A stretch of 64,000 nucleotides of DNA. Origin: JACMLD01 sp039916305. Its GTDB lineage: Bacteria > Bacteroidota > Bacteroidia > Chitinophagales > Chitinophagaceae. The notes under the pieces were generated by a model. The model did no database searches, was not told where the DNA came from, and saw only the letters and a program-made list of their open reading frames with translations. Both the position numbers and the translations under genes were made by a program. The stretch's first letter is position 1. Each line of letters opens with the position of its first letter. This document shows, piece after piece, positions 26,568-34,475 of this stretch. The stretch covers positions 61,753 through 125,752 of the forward strand of contig JBDSLR010000003.1 in the NCBI GenBank assembly GCA_039916305.1, in the 5' to 3' direction.

Positions 26568-26645
26568 TACGCACAATTTTTAAATGTATTTTTTGTTACC
26601 ACTTTTCAACACCTGCGTCTCTCCTATTGAACGCTGTACACCGCT

Positions 26646-26668
26646 GTACGAAGTCTCCGACTTCGTAC
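26646..26668. repeat. REP-like palindrome beside the RAYT gene, right partner
   Basis: A perfect 10-bp stem GTACGAAGTC / GACTTCGTAC with the 3-nt loop TCC. The same stem occurs on the other side of the transposase gene at 27251-27271. Confidence 0.85.
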
Positions 26669-26682
26669 CATTTATGTTCTCA

Positions 26683-26697
26683 CGAGCCTTTGGCTCG
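26683..26697. repeat. Second short palindrome next to the RAYT stop
   Basis: A 6-bp stem CGAGCC / GGCTCG with loop TTT, 3 bp past the transposase stop codon and 14 bp from the longer palindrome. The two together look like a two-hairpin REP unit. Confidence 0.6.
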
Positions 26698-26700
26698 ACT

Positions 26701-27261
26701 CTATAATAATTCAACATCCAGAATGCCACCCAGGCCTGCGTAGTTAGATGCGCTGGAATAAAGATAATCCGTTGCATTGTTTACAATTCCAGCCCTCACG
26801 GGATTATCATGTGTGTAAAAAATTTTAGTATCGGTAAACGCCTTACTAAAACACTCCTCCGGATGGTTGTTATTTGTCCAAATTTGATAATTTTCATTTT
26901 TGCTATGCCTGCTGGCATAATATTTAAATTGATGCAACATCCAGAGCCTTCTGCTTTCCACATCGCTTTCAATTATTTTTATCATTTGGTGATGCGTAAA
27001 TTTTTTAAAATCCCGTATGATGTCGCTAAGATTAAAATCTCCGGCAGCCCTGGCAACCAAATGCAAATGATTGCTCATAAAAACATATGCATTTAATATT
27101 AATCCCTTTTCTTTCTGACAATACTTAAACGAATCAACCAACATATCCCTATATAATTTTCCCGTAAATAAATCAATCCAACCACACACCGTGAACGTTA
27201 AAAAGTGGGTGGCATTTTGATCCTTGATAGGCTCGGAAGAACATATAGCATACGAAGTCAA
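26701..27261 (-). CDS. REP-associated tyrosine transposase (RAYT, IS200-like Y1 family)
   Basis: A 186-residue single-strand DNA transposase of the Y1/IS200 superfamily. It opens with the typical NATHFLTFTVCGWIDLF strand, carries the metal-binding HUH motif as MSNHLHLVA (His65 and His67), and has the family-typical FYTHDNPVRAGIV and a C-terminal NYAGLGGILDVELL. It appears full length. The only start before the conserved part is TTG at 27261-27259, which lies in the palindrome at 27251-27271. It sits in the trp operon between a GNAT gene and trpB, same strand, flanked by matching palindromes. RAYTs act on such palindromes. Confidence 0.88.
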   Translation of the reverse strand: MTSYAICSSEPIKDQNATHFLTFTVCGWIDLFTGKLYRDMLVDSFKYCQKEKGLILNAYVFMSNHLHLVARAAGDFNLSDIIRDFKKFTHHQMIKIIESDVESRRLWMLHQFKYYASRHSKNENYQIWTNNNHPEECFSKAFTDTKIFYTHDNPVRAGIVNNATDYLYSSASNYAGLGGILDVELL

Positions 27262-27271
27262 AGACTTCGTA
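27251..27271. repeat. REP-like palindrome beside the RAYT gene, left partner
   Basis: A perfect 9-bp stem TACGAAGTC / GACTTCGTA with the loop AAA. The stem is identical to the one at 26646-26668; the proposed TTG start of the transposase covers part of stem and loop. Confidence 0.85.
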
Positions 27272-27368
27272 CAGCAACCAGAAAAAAAACCGTCTGCTGT
27301 AGTAAACCTGCATAAGACAAAATAGCCATCTCCTGCACCGCTATACCTTTCCTTTTCTCTTTGTTCTT

Positions 27369-27863
27369 TTAGCCCAACAGCAGCTGCAAAAACTTCAAAT
27401 CCAGCCAGCGTTCAAACTTATAGCCTACCTGTTTAAAATGCGCCACTTCTTCAAAACCAAAATGCTTGTGCAATGAGATGCTTGCCTCATTACTGGCATC
27501 TATTCCCGCAAGAATGGTATGCATGCCCAGCGCCTTGGACGCTTCAATAAGAGGCGGCATCAGTAATTTACCCACGCCTTTGCCCCTTGCATCAGCAGAC
27601 ACATAAATAGAATTCTCTACCGAAAACTGGTAGGCCGCCCAGGCCCTGAACGGGCCAATTGAGCTAAGACCCAACATTGTTTCATTTTCTACTGCTACAA
27701 AAACCGGAAAACCCTGTTCTTTTTTTGTATTGAACCAGGCGGTACGCATTTCCAGTGTATGCGGTTCATAATCATACACCGCAGTGGTGTTTACAATTAC
27801 ATCATTGTAAATAGCCAGTATGGCCGGTAAATCTTTTTCTGTAGCATGACGAATATGAATCAT
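27369..27863 (-). CDS. GNAT N-acetyltransferase (phosphinothricin acetyltransferase-like)
   Basis: A 164-residue acetyltransferase of the Bar/Pat-like GNAT group: IRHATEKDLPAILAIYND at the start, WFNTKKEQGFPVFVA, the acetyl-CoA loop ARGKGVGKLL, then the AGIDASNEASISLHKHFGF pattern of this group. The ATG at 27863 is preferred over TTG at 27896, because the family begins at IRHA. The substrate is unknown, possibly an amine or toxic amino-acid analogue. It lies among the trp genes without an evident pathway role. Confidence 0.87.
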   Translation of the reverse strand: MIHIRHATEKDLPAILAIYNDVIVNTTAVYDYEPHTLEMRTAWFNTKKEQGFPVFVAVENETMLGLSSIGPFRAWAAYQFSVENSIYVSADARGKGVGKLLMPPLIEASKALGMHTILAGIDASNEASISLHKHFGFEEVAHFKQVGYKFERWLDLKFLQLLLG

Positions 27864-27888
27864 TTCCTGGCTATCCCATTTATGTACG

Positions 27889-28371
27889 CTAGTCAACTAT
27901 TAATTTAAAGAACCTGTTATCTACCCGCATCAATGGGAAAGTTTGGGGCAAGGATTCCTTTTCGACCATAACAAACCCATTTCTCAAATAAAATTTTTGT
28001 GCGGCCTGTAATCTGTCAAACGTGCCAAGGTATATTTCATCAATGCTTTTCTGTTTGCACCAGGCAATGACGTGATCCAGTAATTGCTGCCCGATGCCTT
28101 TGTCCCGGCCGCGATAATCTTTATGTACAAACATTTTACGCAGGGCTGATTGCCTGTTCCCGATATCTATCAGGGCTATGGTGCCAATTAATTTTCCATT
28201 ATCTGTTATTATCCAAAAATTGCCCTTGTCTTTGCAATAAAAATTTTCTATATCCAGCAAATCGGGCTGGTCTTCAATGGTCACCGGCACGCCGAATTCA
28301 TTTTGCTGTATGTCAAGTATCAGGTCAATTACCTGCTGATTATATGCACTGCTATAAACTACTATCTCCAT
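27889..28371 (-). CDS. GNAT N-acetyltransferase
   Basis: A 160-residue GNAT protein. The acetyl-CoA loop is RGRDKGIGQQLLDH (about 91-104), preceded by LRKMFVHKDY and followed by LGTFDRLQAAQKFYLRNGF. The substrate cannot be read from the sequence. Its stop lies 26 bp before the start of the next GNAT gene and its start 5 bp after the first trpF, so it is in the trp transcript. Confidence 0.87.
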   Translation of the reverse strand: MEIVVYSSAYNQQVIDLILDIQQNEFGVPVTIEDQPDLLDIENFYCKDKGNFWIITDNGKLIGTIALIDIGNRQSALRKMFVHKDYRGRDKGIGQQLLDHVIAWCKQKSIDEIYLGTFDRLQAAQKFYLRNGFVMVEKESLPQTFPLMRVDNRFFKLIVD

Positions 28372-28375
28372 GCTG

Positions 28376-29005
28376 TTATTTTTTCAGCGCCAGTTTAAAC
28401 TGCAGCACTTTTGCCATATCCTTAATGCCCGCCTCTTTCTCAAACCGGCTATTGATATCTACCCCGTAAAAGTCAGGATGTTTAATAGCCTTTAATTTAA
28501 CAGCGTCGTCCAGTTCAATACCGCCACTTAGGAAAAAAGGTTTTTCAATTTTGCTTTTGGTTAATTTTTTCCAGTCAAACTTTTTACCGGTTCCGCCCTT
28601 AGCGCCGGCCACTGATGTATCAAACAAATAATAGTCGCATACATCATCATAATCTGATACCAGTTCATCTATGTCTTTTTGCTCATTCCCTATACTGAAC
28701 ACTTTGATAACCTCCGCATGGTCAGACAACTCTTCACACTGGTAGGGCGTTTCATTTCCATGCAACTGCACCACATCCAATGCGTAATCATCAATGGCCT
28801 GCATTATTTCTTTAAACTCAGCATCAACAAACACGCCTACTTTTTTTACATCCAAATCCAGTTCCCTTACCTGATTGTTGGGAAGTTTATCTACTACACA
28901 GCGTGGCGAGCCTTTGTAAAAAATTAAACCGGCAAAATCTATGTCCATACCGTCTAACTGCTGCAGTTGTTTTAATTGCGTAATGCCACATACTTTTATA
29001 TTCAT
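28376..29005 (-). CDS. trpF: Phosphoribosylanthranilate isomerase, downstream copy
   Basis: A 209-residue (beta-alpha)8 enzyme of tryptophan synthesis (PRA to CdRP). The general-base Cys is in the first strand (IKVCGITQ, Cys6), the general-acid Asp in YLFDTS, and VVQLHGNE, FFLSGGIE and GVDINSRFE are present. It is the second of two adjacent trpF genes, 49 bp after the other. Residues between the motifs are clearly diverged from its neighbour, so this is not a recent duplication. Both appear catalytically complete. Confidence 0.92.
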   Translation of the reverse strand: MNIKVCGITQLKQLQQLDGMDIDFAGLIFYKGSPRCVVDKLPNNQVRELDLDVKKVGVFVDAEFKEIMQAIDDYALDVVQLHGNETPYQCEELSDHAEVIKVFSIGNEQKDIDELVSDYDDVCDYYLFDTSVAGAKGGTGKKFDWKKLTKSKIEKPFFLSGGIELDDAVKLKAIKHPDFYGVDINSRFEKEAGIKDMAKVLQFKLALKK

Positions 29006-29054
29006 ACCCTGATCATTTTAATAAGCACTTTTATTGTTGCTATTCTACTTTATA

Positions 29055-29687
29055 TTATTCTTTCAGATTATCTGCAAACAAGCGCACTTTATCCAGTTCC
29101 TTTATTCCGGGTGCCAGTTCAAATTTGCTGTTGATGTCAATTGCAAACAAAGCCTTGGCAACCGGTTCATTCGTAAATGATTTCAACTTTTGTTCATCCC
29201 CTGGTTCTATTCCACCACTCAGGAAAAATGGTTTGCCGATGGTTTGTCCCTGCAGCATGTTCCAGTCGAATTTTTTACCTGTACCACCATAGCCAACGCC
29301 CATGGTATCAAACATGAACATATCACACACATCCATAAACGGCCTAATCATCCACTCTACACTGTCATTATCACTGAGCCGGAAAGCTTTTACAACGGAT
29401 ACATAGTCGGCAATCTTTTCGCAATATTTGGGGCTTTCATCGCCATGCAACTGTACCATGTGCAACCTGCATTCATCTACCATGTGCAGCACTTCCTCTA
29501 CGGGCGCATTTACAAATACGCCTACCTTGTTAACATTGTTCTCCTTGCGGATCTGGGTAGTGGTCATATGCTTGAAAACATAGCGCGGACTCTTCGGATA
29601 AAAAATAAAACCCGCGAAAGTAACACCCAAATCTGCCAGCTTATCAACCTGCTCAATCTGAGTCATGCCGCATACTTTTATTCTCAT
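29055..29687 (-). CDS. trpF: Phosphoribosylanthranilate isomerase, upstream copy
   Basis: A 210-residue TrpF paralogue: IKVCGMTQ with Cys6, GVFVNAPVEEV, MVQLHGDESP, FMFDTMG with the acid Asp, GGTGKKFDW, FFLSGGIEPGDE and DINSKFE. It shares the exact GGTGKKFDW and PFFLSGGIE blocks with the next gene but differs widely elsewhere. The ATG at 29687 is used because MRIKVCG is the usual beginning; the longer frame adds 16 atypical residues. It lies 70 bp after trpC. Confidence 0.92.
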   Translation of the reverse strand: MRIKVCGMTQIEQVDKLADLGVTFAGFIFYPKSPRYVFKHMTTTQIRKENNVNKVGVFVNAPVEEVLHMVDECRLHMVQLHGDESPKYCEKIADYVSVVKAFRLSDNDSVEWMIRPFMDVCDMFMFDTMGVGYGGTGKKFDWNMLQGQTIGKPFFLSGGIEPGDEQKLKSFTNEPVAKALFAIDINSKFELAPGIKELDKVRLFADNLKE

Positions 29688-29757
29688 GCCATGAAGAATT
29701 TTAAGGTTAAGCATACACGGCTTGCAATCGTTCACCCAGCGTCACCTGCACCAGCGG

Positions 29758-30555
29758 TCAGACCGGTTTCAGCGTTTTACTTAGGTCCTGCGCAAATTTC
29801 GCGAAAGCTACTCCAGGATCCGCTTCTTTCATGAAGTTTTCTCCCATCAAAAACCCATGGAACCCATTTTCTTTAAATAATTTGATGGTAGCAGCCGATC
29901 CAATACCACTTTCCGCAATCTTTATCATCCCTGCTGGTATTTTTTGGGCCATCCGTAAACTCCGATCTATATCCACCTCAAAGGTTTTCAGGTTGCGGTT
30001 GTTGATACCAATAAGATCGGTTTCATCGCAGATATGCCCCAGTTCTTCTTCTCCATGCAGTTCCAGTAAAACACCTAACCCAAGACCTTTTGCAACAACG
30101 GCCAGCTCTTTTACCTGCTGTACACTTAAACATGCTGCTATCAGCAAAATTACATCTGCACCCATTGCCTTTGCTTCTGTAAGCTGGTACGCATCAATCA
30201 TAAAATCTTTGCGCAGAATGGGTATTTCATTACCCCTTGCCTGCAATAAATCATTTGTACTGCCGCCAAAAAAAGTTTCATCGGTAAGTACTGACAAACA
30301 GGATGCGCCATTTTCTGTATAAGCTGTAGTAACAGCAACTACATCTGCATGGCCGTTTATTACCCCTTTGGATGGCGACTGGCGTTTAAACTCTGCGATT
30401 ATTCCGTTCCTGCGTTTATCCAATAAAAAGTCTTTCAGGGAAAGCGTATTTCTTGAAAAAAAAGCAGTTTTTTCCAAATCAGCAACCGGCACAGCTAATT
30501 TTCGTTGTGCTACTTCTATTTTTTTATGTGCTATTATCCTATCAAGAATATTCAT
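29758..30555 (-). CDS. trpC: Indole-3-glycerol phosphate synthase
   Basis: A 265-residue (beta-alpha)8 enzyme that closes the indole ring from CdRP. The signature AEFKRQSPSKG carries the first catalytic Lys, the second Lys is in PILRKDFMIDAYQ, and IGINNRNLKTFEVD and AESGIGS are intact. The start is the ATG at 30555 (NILDRIIAHKKIEVA); the frame extends 27 residues further without family support. Confidence 0.95.
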   Translation of the reverse strand: MNILDRIIAHKKIEVAQRKLAVPVADLEKTAFFSRNTLSLKDFLLDKRRNGIIAEFKRQSPSKGVINGHADVVAVTTAYTENGASCLSVLTDETFFGGSTNDLLQARGNEIPILRKDFMIDAYQLTEAKAMGADVILLIAACLSVQQVKELAVVAKGLGLGVLLELHGEEELGHICDETDLIGINNRNLKTFEVDIDRSLRMAQKIPAGMIKIAESGIGSAATIKLFKENGFHGFLMGENFMKEADPGVAFAKFAQDLSKTLKPV

Positions 30556-30689
30556 TGCAATTGTTAGTGTCACCCTTTCAGGTGTTTTTCTAAATTGAAA
30601 AATTCTCCTTTTATTATTGTTCCACATTACTTGCAACTACCCACATACCATATCAATTAATCAACAACATCAACCGATACCCCAGGTAT

Positions 30690-31682
30690 TTATTGTAATG
30701 AAATAAGCTTTTTCAGCACATCATTTGCCTTACCGCTTTCCAGGCTTTCTACGGCGGCAGCATACGCGTCATCATACGATCTGTAATTGCCGGTACATTG
30801 CAGGGCCATGGCAGCGTTGGCAAATACCACCGCATTTTGTGCCCAGCTGCCTTCGCCTTTCAGAATTTTTGCAAATAGTTTTGCCGATTCTTCAACGGTA
30901 CTACCACCATAAATATCGGAGGCAGTTACCGACCGTTTACCGAGCTGCTGTGGCGTCATTATTTTTTCGCCCTTGTTCGTAATCACTTTGGTATCGTTTG
31001 TCAGTGAAATTTCATCATACCCATCCAGGCTATGAATGATAGTAAATGCTTTGCCTGTTTGCTGCAACAGGTAATTATAGATGCGCGCCATTTCCATATT
31101 GTACACCCCTACCAGTTGAAACGCCGGAGAAGCGGGGTTCACCATTGGCCCCAGCATATTGAAAAAAGTGCGGATACCCAGGTTTTTTCTTATCGGCCCT
31201 ACGGTTTTTAACGCCGGGTGAAACAAAGGCGCGTGCAGAAAACATATATTGGCTGCTGCTACTTCGCGCTTAAGCAGGGCGGTATCATTTTTAAATTTAT
31301 AGCCCAGCTGTTCCATCACATTAGAAGCACCGCTGACAGAAGTAGCGCCATAATTACCATGCTTGGCTACTTTTTGGCCGGTACCTGCCACAATAAAGCA
31401 GGCCAGCGTAGATATATTAAAAGTGTTTTTTCCATCCCCACCGGTTCCTACAATGTCAAGTGTATTGTATCCATCCAAATCTACCGGTACACAAAGTTCC
31501 AGCAATGCATCCCGGAAACCCTGTAGCTCTTCAATGGTTATACTGCGCATAAGGTACACCGTCATAAAAGCCGTGACCTCGTGTTCATTATAAACAGCTT
31601 TGCTGATGTTGAGTAATACTTCCTTTGCCTTGTCACGGCTAAGCGTTTTATGCTCAAATAAAAATTGTAGTATTTTCTTCAT
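30690..31682 (-). CDS. trpD: Anthranilate phosphoribosyltransferase
   Basis: A 330-residue enzyme that adds PRPP to anthranilate. The PRPP motif GTGGDGKNTFNIST, the KHGNYGATSVSGASNVME anthranilate loop and GPMVNPA are all present. Full length. A 166-bp gap to trpG contains a small 6-bp hairpin (ATTCCT / AGGAAT) just before the ATG, and copy 4 of the C/G-rich repeat at the trpG end. Confidence 0.95.
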   Translation of the reverse strand: MKKILQFLFEHKTLSRDKAKEVLLNISKAVYNEHEVTAFMTVYLMRSITIEELQGFRDALLELCVPVDLDGYNTLDIVGTGGDGKNTFNISTLACFIVAGTGQKVAKHGNYGATSVSGASNVMEQLGYKFKNDTALLKREVAAANICFLHAPLFHPALKTVGPIRKNLGIRTFFNMLGPMVNPASPAFQLVGVYNMEMARIYNYLLQQTGKAFTIIHSLDGYDEISLTNDTKVITNKGEKIMTPQQLGKRSVTASDIYGGSTVEESAKLFAKILKGEGSWAQNAVVFANAAMALQCTGNYRSYDDAYAAAVESLESGKANDVLKKLISLQ

Positions 31683-31840
31683 GCCCCTGATTCCTAACGA
31701 GGAATTTTTACGTTTAGTAATATGATTTCGTTCAGCTGCTATTCCCGTTTTATAAAATGACGTAATCTGTCTTTTTCAAAAAAAAGTCCCCGGGCTATCA
31801 ACAAACTTTTTTCACTATTCCTGACAATGACCGGTTTATT

Positions 31841-31865
31841 CCTCCCCTTCAGCGGGAAAGGGGGA
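31841..31865 (-). repeat. C/G-rich dispersed repeat, copy 4, overlapping the trpG stop
   Basis: Plus strand CCTCCCCTTCAGCGGG then AAAGGGGGA. The trpG stop codon (31851-31849) and the codons for its last residues (IPLSR) lie inside the element. Confidence 0.6.
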
Positions 31866-32439
31866 TTAGCCAATTCCGCATAATCTGCTCGCCCAGCGGC
31901 GTAAGCACACTCTCCGGGTGAAACTGCACCCCCTGCACATCATATTTCTTATGCCGCAATGCCATGATATAATTGTTCTCGTCGCGGGCAATCACTTCCA
32001 GGTCTGGCGGAAAATTATTATCAGCCACCACCCACGAATGATAGCGGCCCACATCAAACCTGTCTGGCAAGCCTCTAAACAGGTCACTACCGGCGCCTGG
32101 CTCACGGTTGCCTATGATTACCGGCATTGCCACACCATGGTACACGGTGCTTAGATTTACAAGATCGCCGCCGAAAGCCTGGCCGATGGCCTGGTGCCCC
32201 AAACATACACCCAATATGGATTTGGTAGCTGCGTATTCTTTTATGAGTGGCAACAATAACCCAGCTTCTTCCGGAATGCCCGGGCCGGGTGATAAAATTA
32301 TCTTATCATATTCCTTTACTTTTTCCAATGGAATTTTATCATTGCGGTGTACTTCCACTTTCTGGTGCAGTATTTTTTCTACCAGGTGTACCAGGTTGTA
32401 AGTAAAAGAATCATAATTATCGAATACTAATATCTTCAT
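31849..32439 (-). CDS. trpG: Anthranilate synthase component II (glutamine amidotransferase)
   Basis: A 196-residue class-I amidotransferase supplying ammonia to TrpE. It begins KILVFDNYDSFTYNLVH; the nucleophile is in GVCLGHQAIGQAFGG and the His/Glu pair in VQFHPESVLTPLG. The start is the ATG at 32439. The very C-terminus is encoded by a repeat element, which shows the repeat can be tolerated at gene ends. It lies 77 bp after trpE. Confidence 0.95.
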   Translation of the reverse strand: MKILVFDNYDSFTYNLVHLVEKILHQKVEVHRNDKIPLEKVKEYDKIILSPGPGIPEEAGLLLPLIKEYAATKSILGVCLGHQAIGQAFGGDLVNLSTVYHGVAMPVIIGNREPGAGSDLFRGLPDRFDVGRYHSWVVADNNFPPDLEVIARDENNYIMALRHKKYDVQGVQFHPESVLTPLGEQIMRNWLIPLSR

Positions 32440-32516
32440 TGTTGTAGTTTCTGGTTGGAGTCTTTGTTTCAATTTGCCCCAACGGCAAACTGTGAACAAT
32501 TGAACTATGAACTTTC

Positions 32517-33941
32517 TTAAACGCTTTCAGCAAATACAATGGCTTTCTTCAATGCACCTAATTTGTTATTTACCTCCTGCAATTCATTCTCTGGTATACT
32601 GGCTGCCACCACACCGGCACCCGCCTGGTAAACCAAGGTATTTTCCTTGCTCAAAAAAGTACGTATCATAATGGCATGGTTGCAGCTGCCATCAAAACCC
32701 ATAAATCCAATACCACCGCCATAATTACCGCGGGCAGTTGGTTCAAACGCATCTATCAGTTGCATCGCTTTAATTTTTGGCGCCCCACTTAAGGTGCCAG
32801 CCGGAAATGTTTTTGCCAGCAGCTCAAACGGATTTGTTCCGGGCTTTACGTTACCCGTGACTTCACTAACCAGGTGTATTACATGACTGAAATACTGTAC
32901 TTCCCGGTAATGCTCCACTTTAACGGCATCACAAAGACGACTGAGATCATTTCTTGCCAAATCTACCAGCATAACATGCTCTGCATTCTCTTTGGCATCC
33001 AGCAACAACCGGGCAGCTTCTTCCTTATCGGTTTTATCATCACCCGTTCTTTTAAAGGTACCGGCAATGGGGTGTACAATTGCTTTTCCGTTTTTTATAA
33101 TAATCTGTGCTTCCGGAGATGACCCCATTAATTTATAATCGCCGTAGTCAAAGAAAAAAAGATAAGGGGAAGGATTGATGCTACGCAGCGCACGGTACAC
33201 ATTTAATTCATCACCGGTAAACGCCTGTTCAAAACGGCGGCTCAGCACAATCTGGAATACATCACCGCGGTGGCAGCTGGCAATACCCTTTTTTACCATT
33301 TCTATATACGACTCACTGGTCATATTACTGGTTTCTGCACCCACTGCTTTAAACGGGTACACAGGCACATCCTTACTTTTTATCAGGCTCTCTACCACAG
33401 CCAGTTCGCTTTCCATACCCGGCATAGTGTTTTCGCAGATATACAGTTCATCTTTATAGTGATTAATTGCAATTACGTACTGATAAAGGCGGTAGCGCAT
33501 CAGCGGGATAGCGCCGGGGCTTTTTTGTTCAGGCGCTGGGCGTTCGCGAAACTTAACCGTATCAAAAAACTGCACCGCATCAAAACTGGTATAACCATAT
33601 AATCCCTGCGCACAGGCAGCTTCCTTATCAGCTGGCGCTACGTCAAAACGCTGCATAAAATCCCATAGCAGCTGCGGTACTTCACTTGTATTGGCAATGG
33701 CAGTTCTTTCAGGCTCCTGCCCGGGCAATTTAAACTCAATGCTGCTGGCAGAGGTGATTTCTATACCGGCAATAGCGTGGATACCTATAAAAGAAAAACT
33801 GTTGTCTGCTACATGATTATCCGTGCTTTCCAGTAAAACGGTATCGCGGAAACGATCCCGCAGGCGCAGGTAAATCCCAACCGGCGTAAACACATCGGCA
33901 AGCATTTTTTTACAGGTGGTTTGTAGTTGAATCTTTTTCAT
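32517..33941 (-). CDS. trpE: Anthranilate synthase component I
   Basis: A 474-residue chorismate-utilising enzyme making anthranilate, first committed step to tryptophan. The C-terminal domain is intact: VLSRRFEQAF, HPIAGTFKR, LVDLARNDLSRL and PAGTLSGAPKIKAM. The N-terminal region has LLESTDNHVADNSFSFIGI where feedback inhibition by tryptophan is usually sensed. The ATG at 33941 is used. It is the first enzyme gene after the trp attenuator. Confidence 0.95.
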   Translation of the reverse strand: MKKIQLQTTCKKMLADVFTPVGIYLRLRDRFRDTVLLESTDNHVADNSFSFIGIHAIAGIEITSASSIEFKLPGQEPERTAIANTSEVPQLLWDFMQRFDVAPADKEAACAQGLYGYTSFDAVQFFDTVKFRERPAPEQKSPGAIPLMRYRLYQYVIAINHYKDELYICENTMPGMESELAVVESLIKSKDVPVYPFKAVGAETSNMTSESYIEMVKKGIASCHRGDVFQIVLSRRFEQAFTGDELNVYRALRSINPSPYLFFFDYGDYKLMGSSPEAQIIIKNGKAIVHPIAGTFKRTGDDKTDKEEAARLLLDAKENAEHVMLVDLARNDLSRLCDAVKVEHYREVQYFSHVIHLVSEVTGNVKPGTNPFELLAKTFPAGTLSGAPKIKAMQLIDAFEPTARGNYGGGIGFMGFDGSCNHAIMIRTFLSKENTLVYQAGAGVVAASIPENELQEVNNKLGALKKAIVFAESV

Positions 33942-34048
33942 TTTGTCTGTCTTCCCATACAAGGGATTGGGTAATTCTCCTTATAAATATTAATATTTCT
34001 GATAGTCATTTTGTCCTTGCTCCCTTCAGGAGCTTGGAGGTATACAAT

Positions 34049-34074
34049 AAAAAAGCCCCGAATATATCGGGGCC
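34049..34074 (-). terminator. trp attenuator terminator hairpin
   Basis: On the minus strand a 7-bp stem GCCCCGA / TCGGGGC with loop TATAT is followed by TTTTTT. It lies 33 bp after the stop of the Trp-rich leader peptide and about 110 bp before trpE. Its 5' arm (GCCCC) can pair instead with GGGGC in the last codons of the leader (34113-34117), which would prevent the terminator. This is the layout of a translation-controlled attenuator. Confidence 0.85.
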
Positions 34075-34106
34075 TGAATATAGTAGGATGCTCATTGATT
34101 ATAGCA

Positions 34107-34169
34107 TTACTTGCCCCTGTTGAGGTTTGTATGCCACCACCACTGAATATTTTGAATGCTTTTTGTCAT
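34107..34169 (-). CDS. trpL: trp operon leader peptide
   Basis: A 20-residue ORF, MTKSIQNIQWWWHTNLNRGK, with three consecutive TGG codons at positions 10-12, ATG at 34169-34167 and TAA at 34109-34107. When charged Trp-tRNA is scarce the ribosome should stall at the Trp codons and leave the AGGGGC stretch (codons 17-18) free to pair with the terminator arm; when Trp is plentiful it reaches the stop and covers that stretch. The name trpL follows the enterobacterial analogue; the peptide itself is not homologous by sequence. Confidence 0.88.
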   Translation of the reverse strand: MTKSIQNIQWWWHTNLNRGK

Positions 34170-34176
34170 TGCAGTG

Positions 34177-34208
34177 CAAATATGGGTGAGAAACTTTGAT
34201 TGTGCAAA
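34177..34208 (-). promoter_or_regulatory. Candidate promoter of the trp operon
   Basis: Minus strand TTTG (34208-34205), 20-nt spacer, then CATATTTG (34184-34177), close to the Bacteroidota -33 TTTG / -7 TAnnTTTG consensus with one mismatch. It ends 7 nt before the leader ATG, so the transcript would begin at or almost at the start codon. The rest of the region up to 34475 shows no other clear signal. Confidence 0.5.
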
Positions 34209-34475
34209 TATTTTTTGGGATAAGGAAATGGGGAACGTGCAATGAATGTATTGGGTTAACAGCGTAACATGTTTTGTCGGGTACTATTGAACGAATGGCA
34301 TTTTACACCGATTCGCCCGTATTCATAAAACAACTTGCCGTCAACATTTGTAAAGGGATGTTGTTATAGTGAGCAAACCAGTCTGTTGCAGACTACTAAT
34401 CAAATGCTATAATTTCTTTTTAAACAATTCTTATCTGCCTGGCTTTGTATTACTTAAAACTACGAATTTTAGCAC

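Noticed and set aside
26580..26777. 65-codon minus-strand frame across the transposase end
   Set aside because: Reads through the REP-like palindromes in another frame; no family features.
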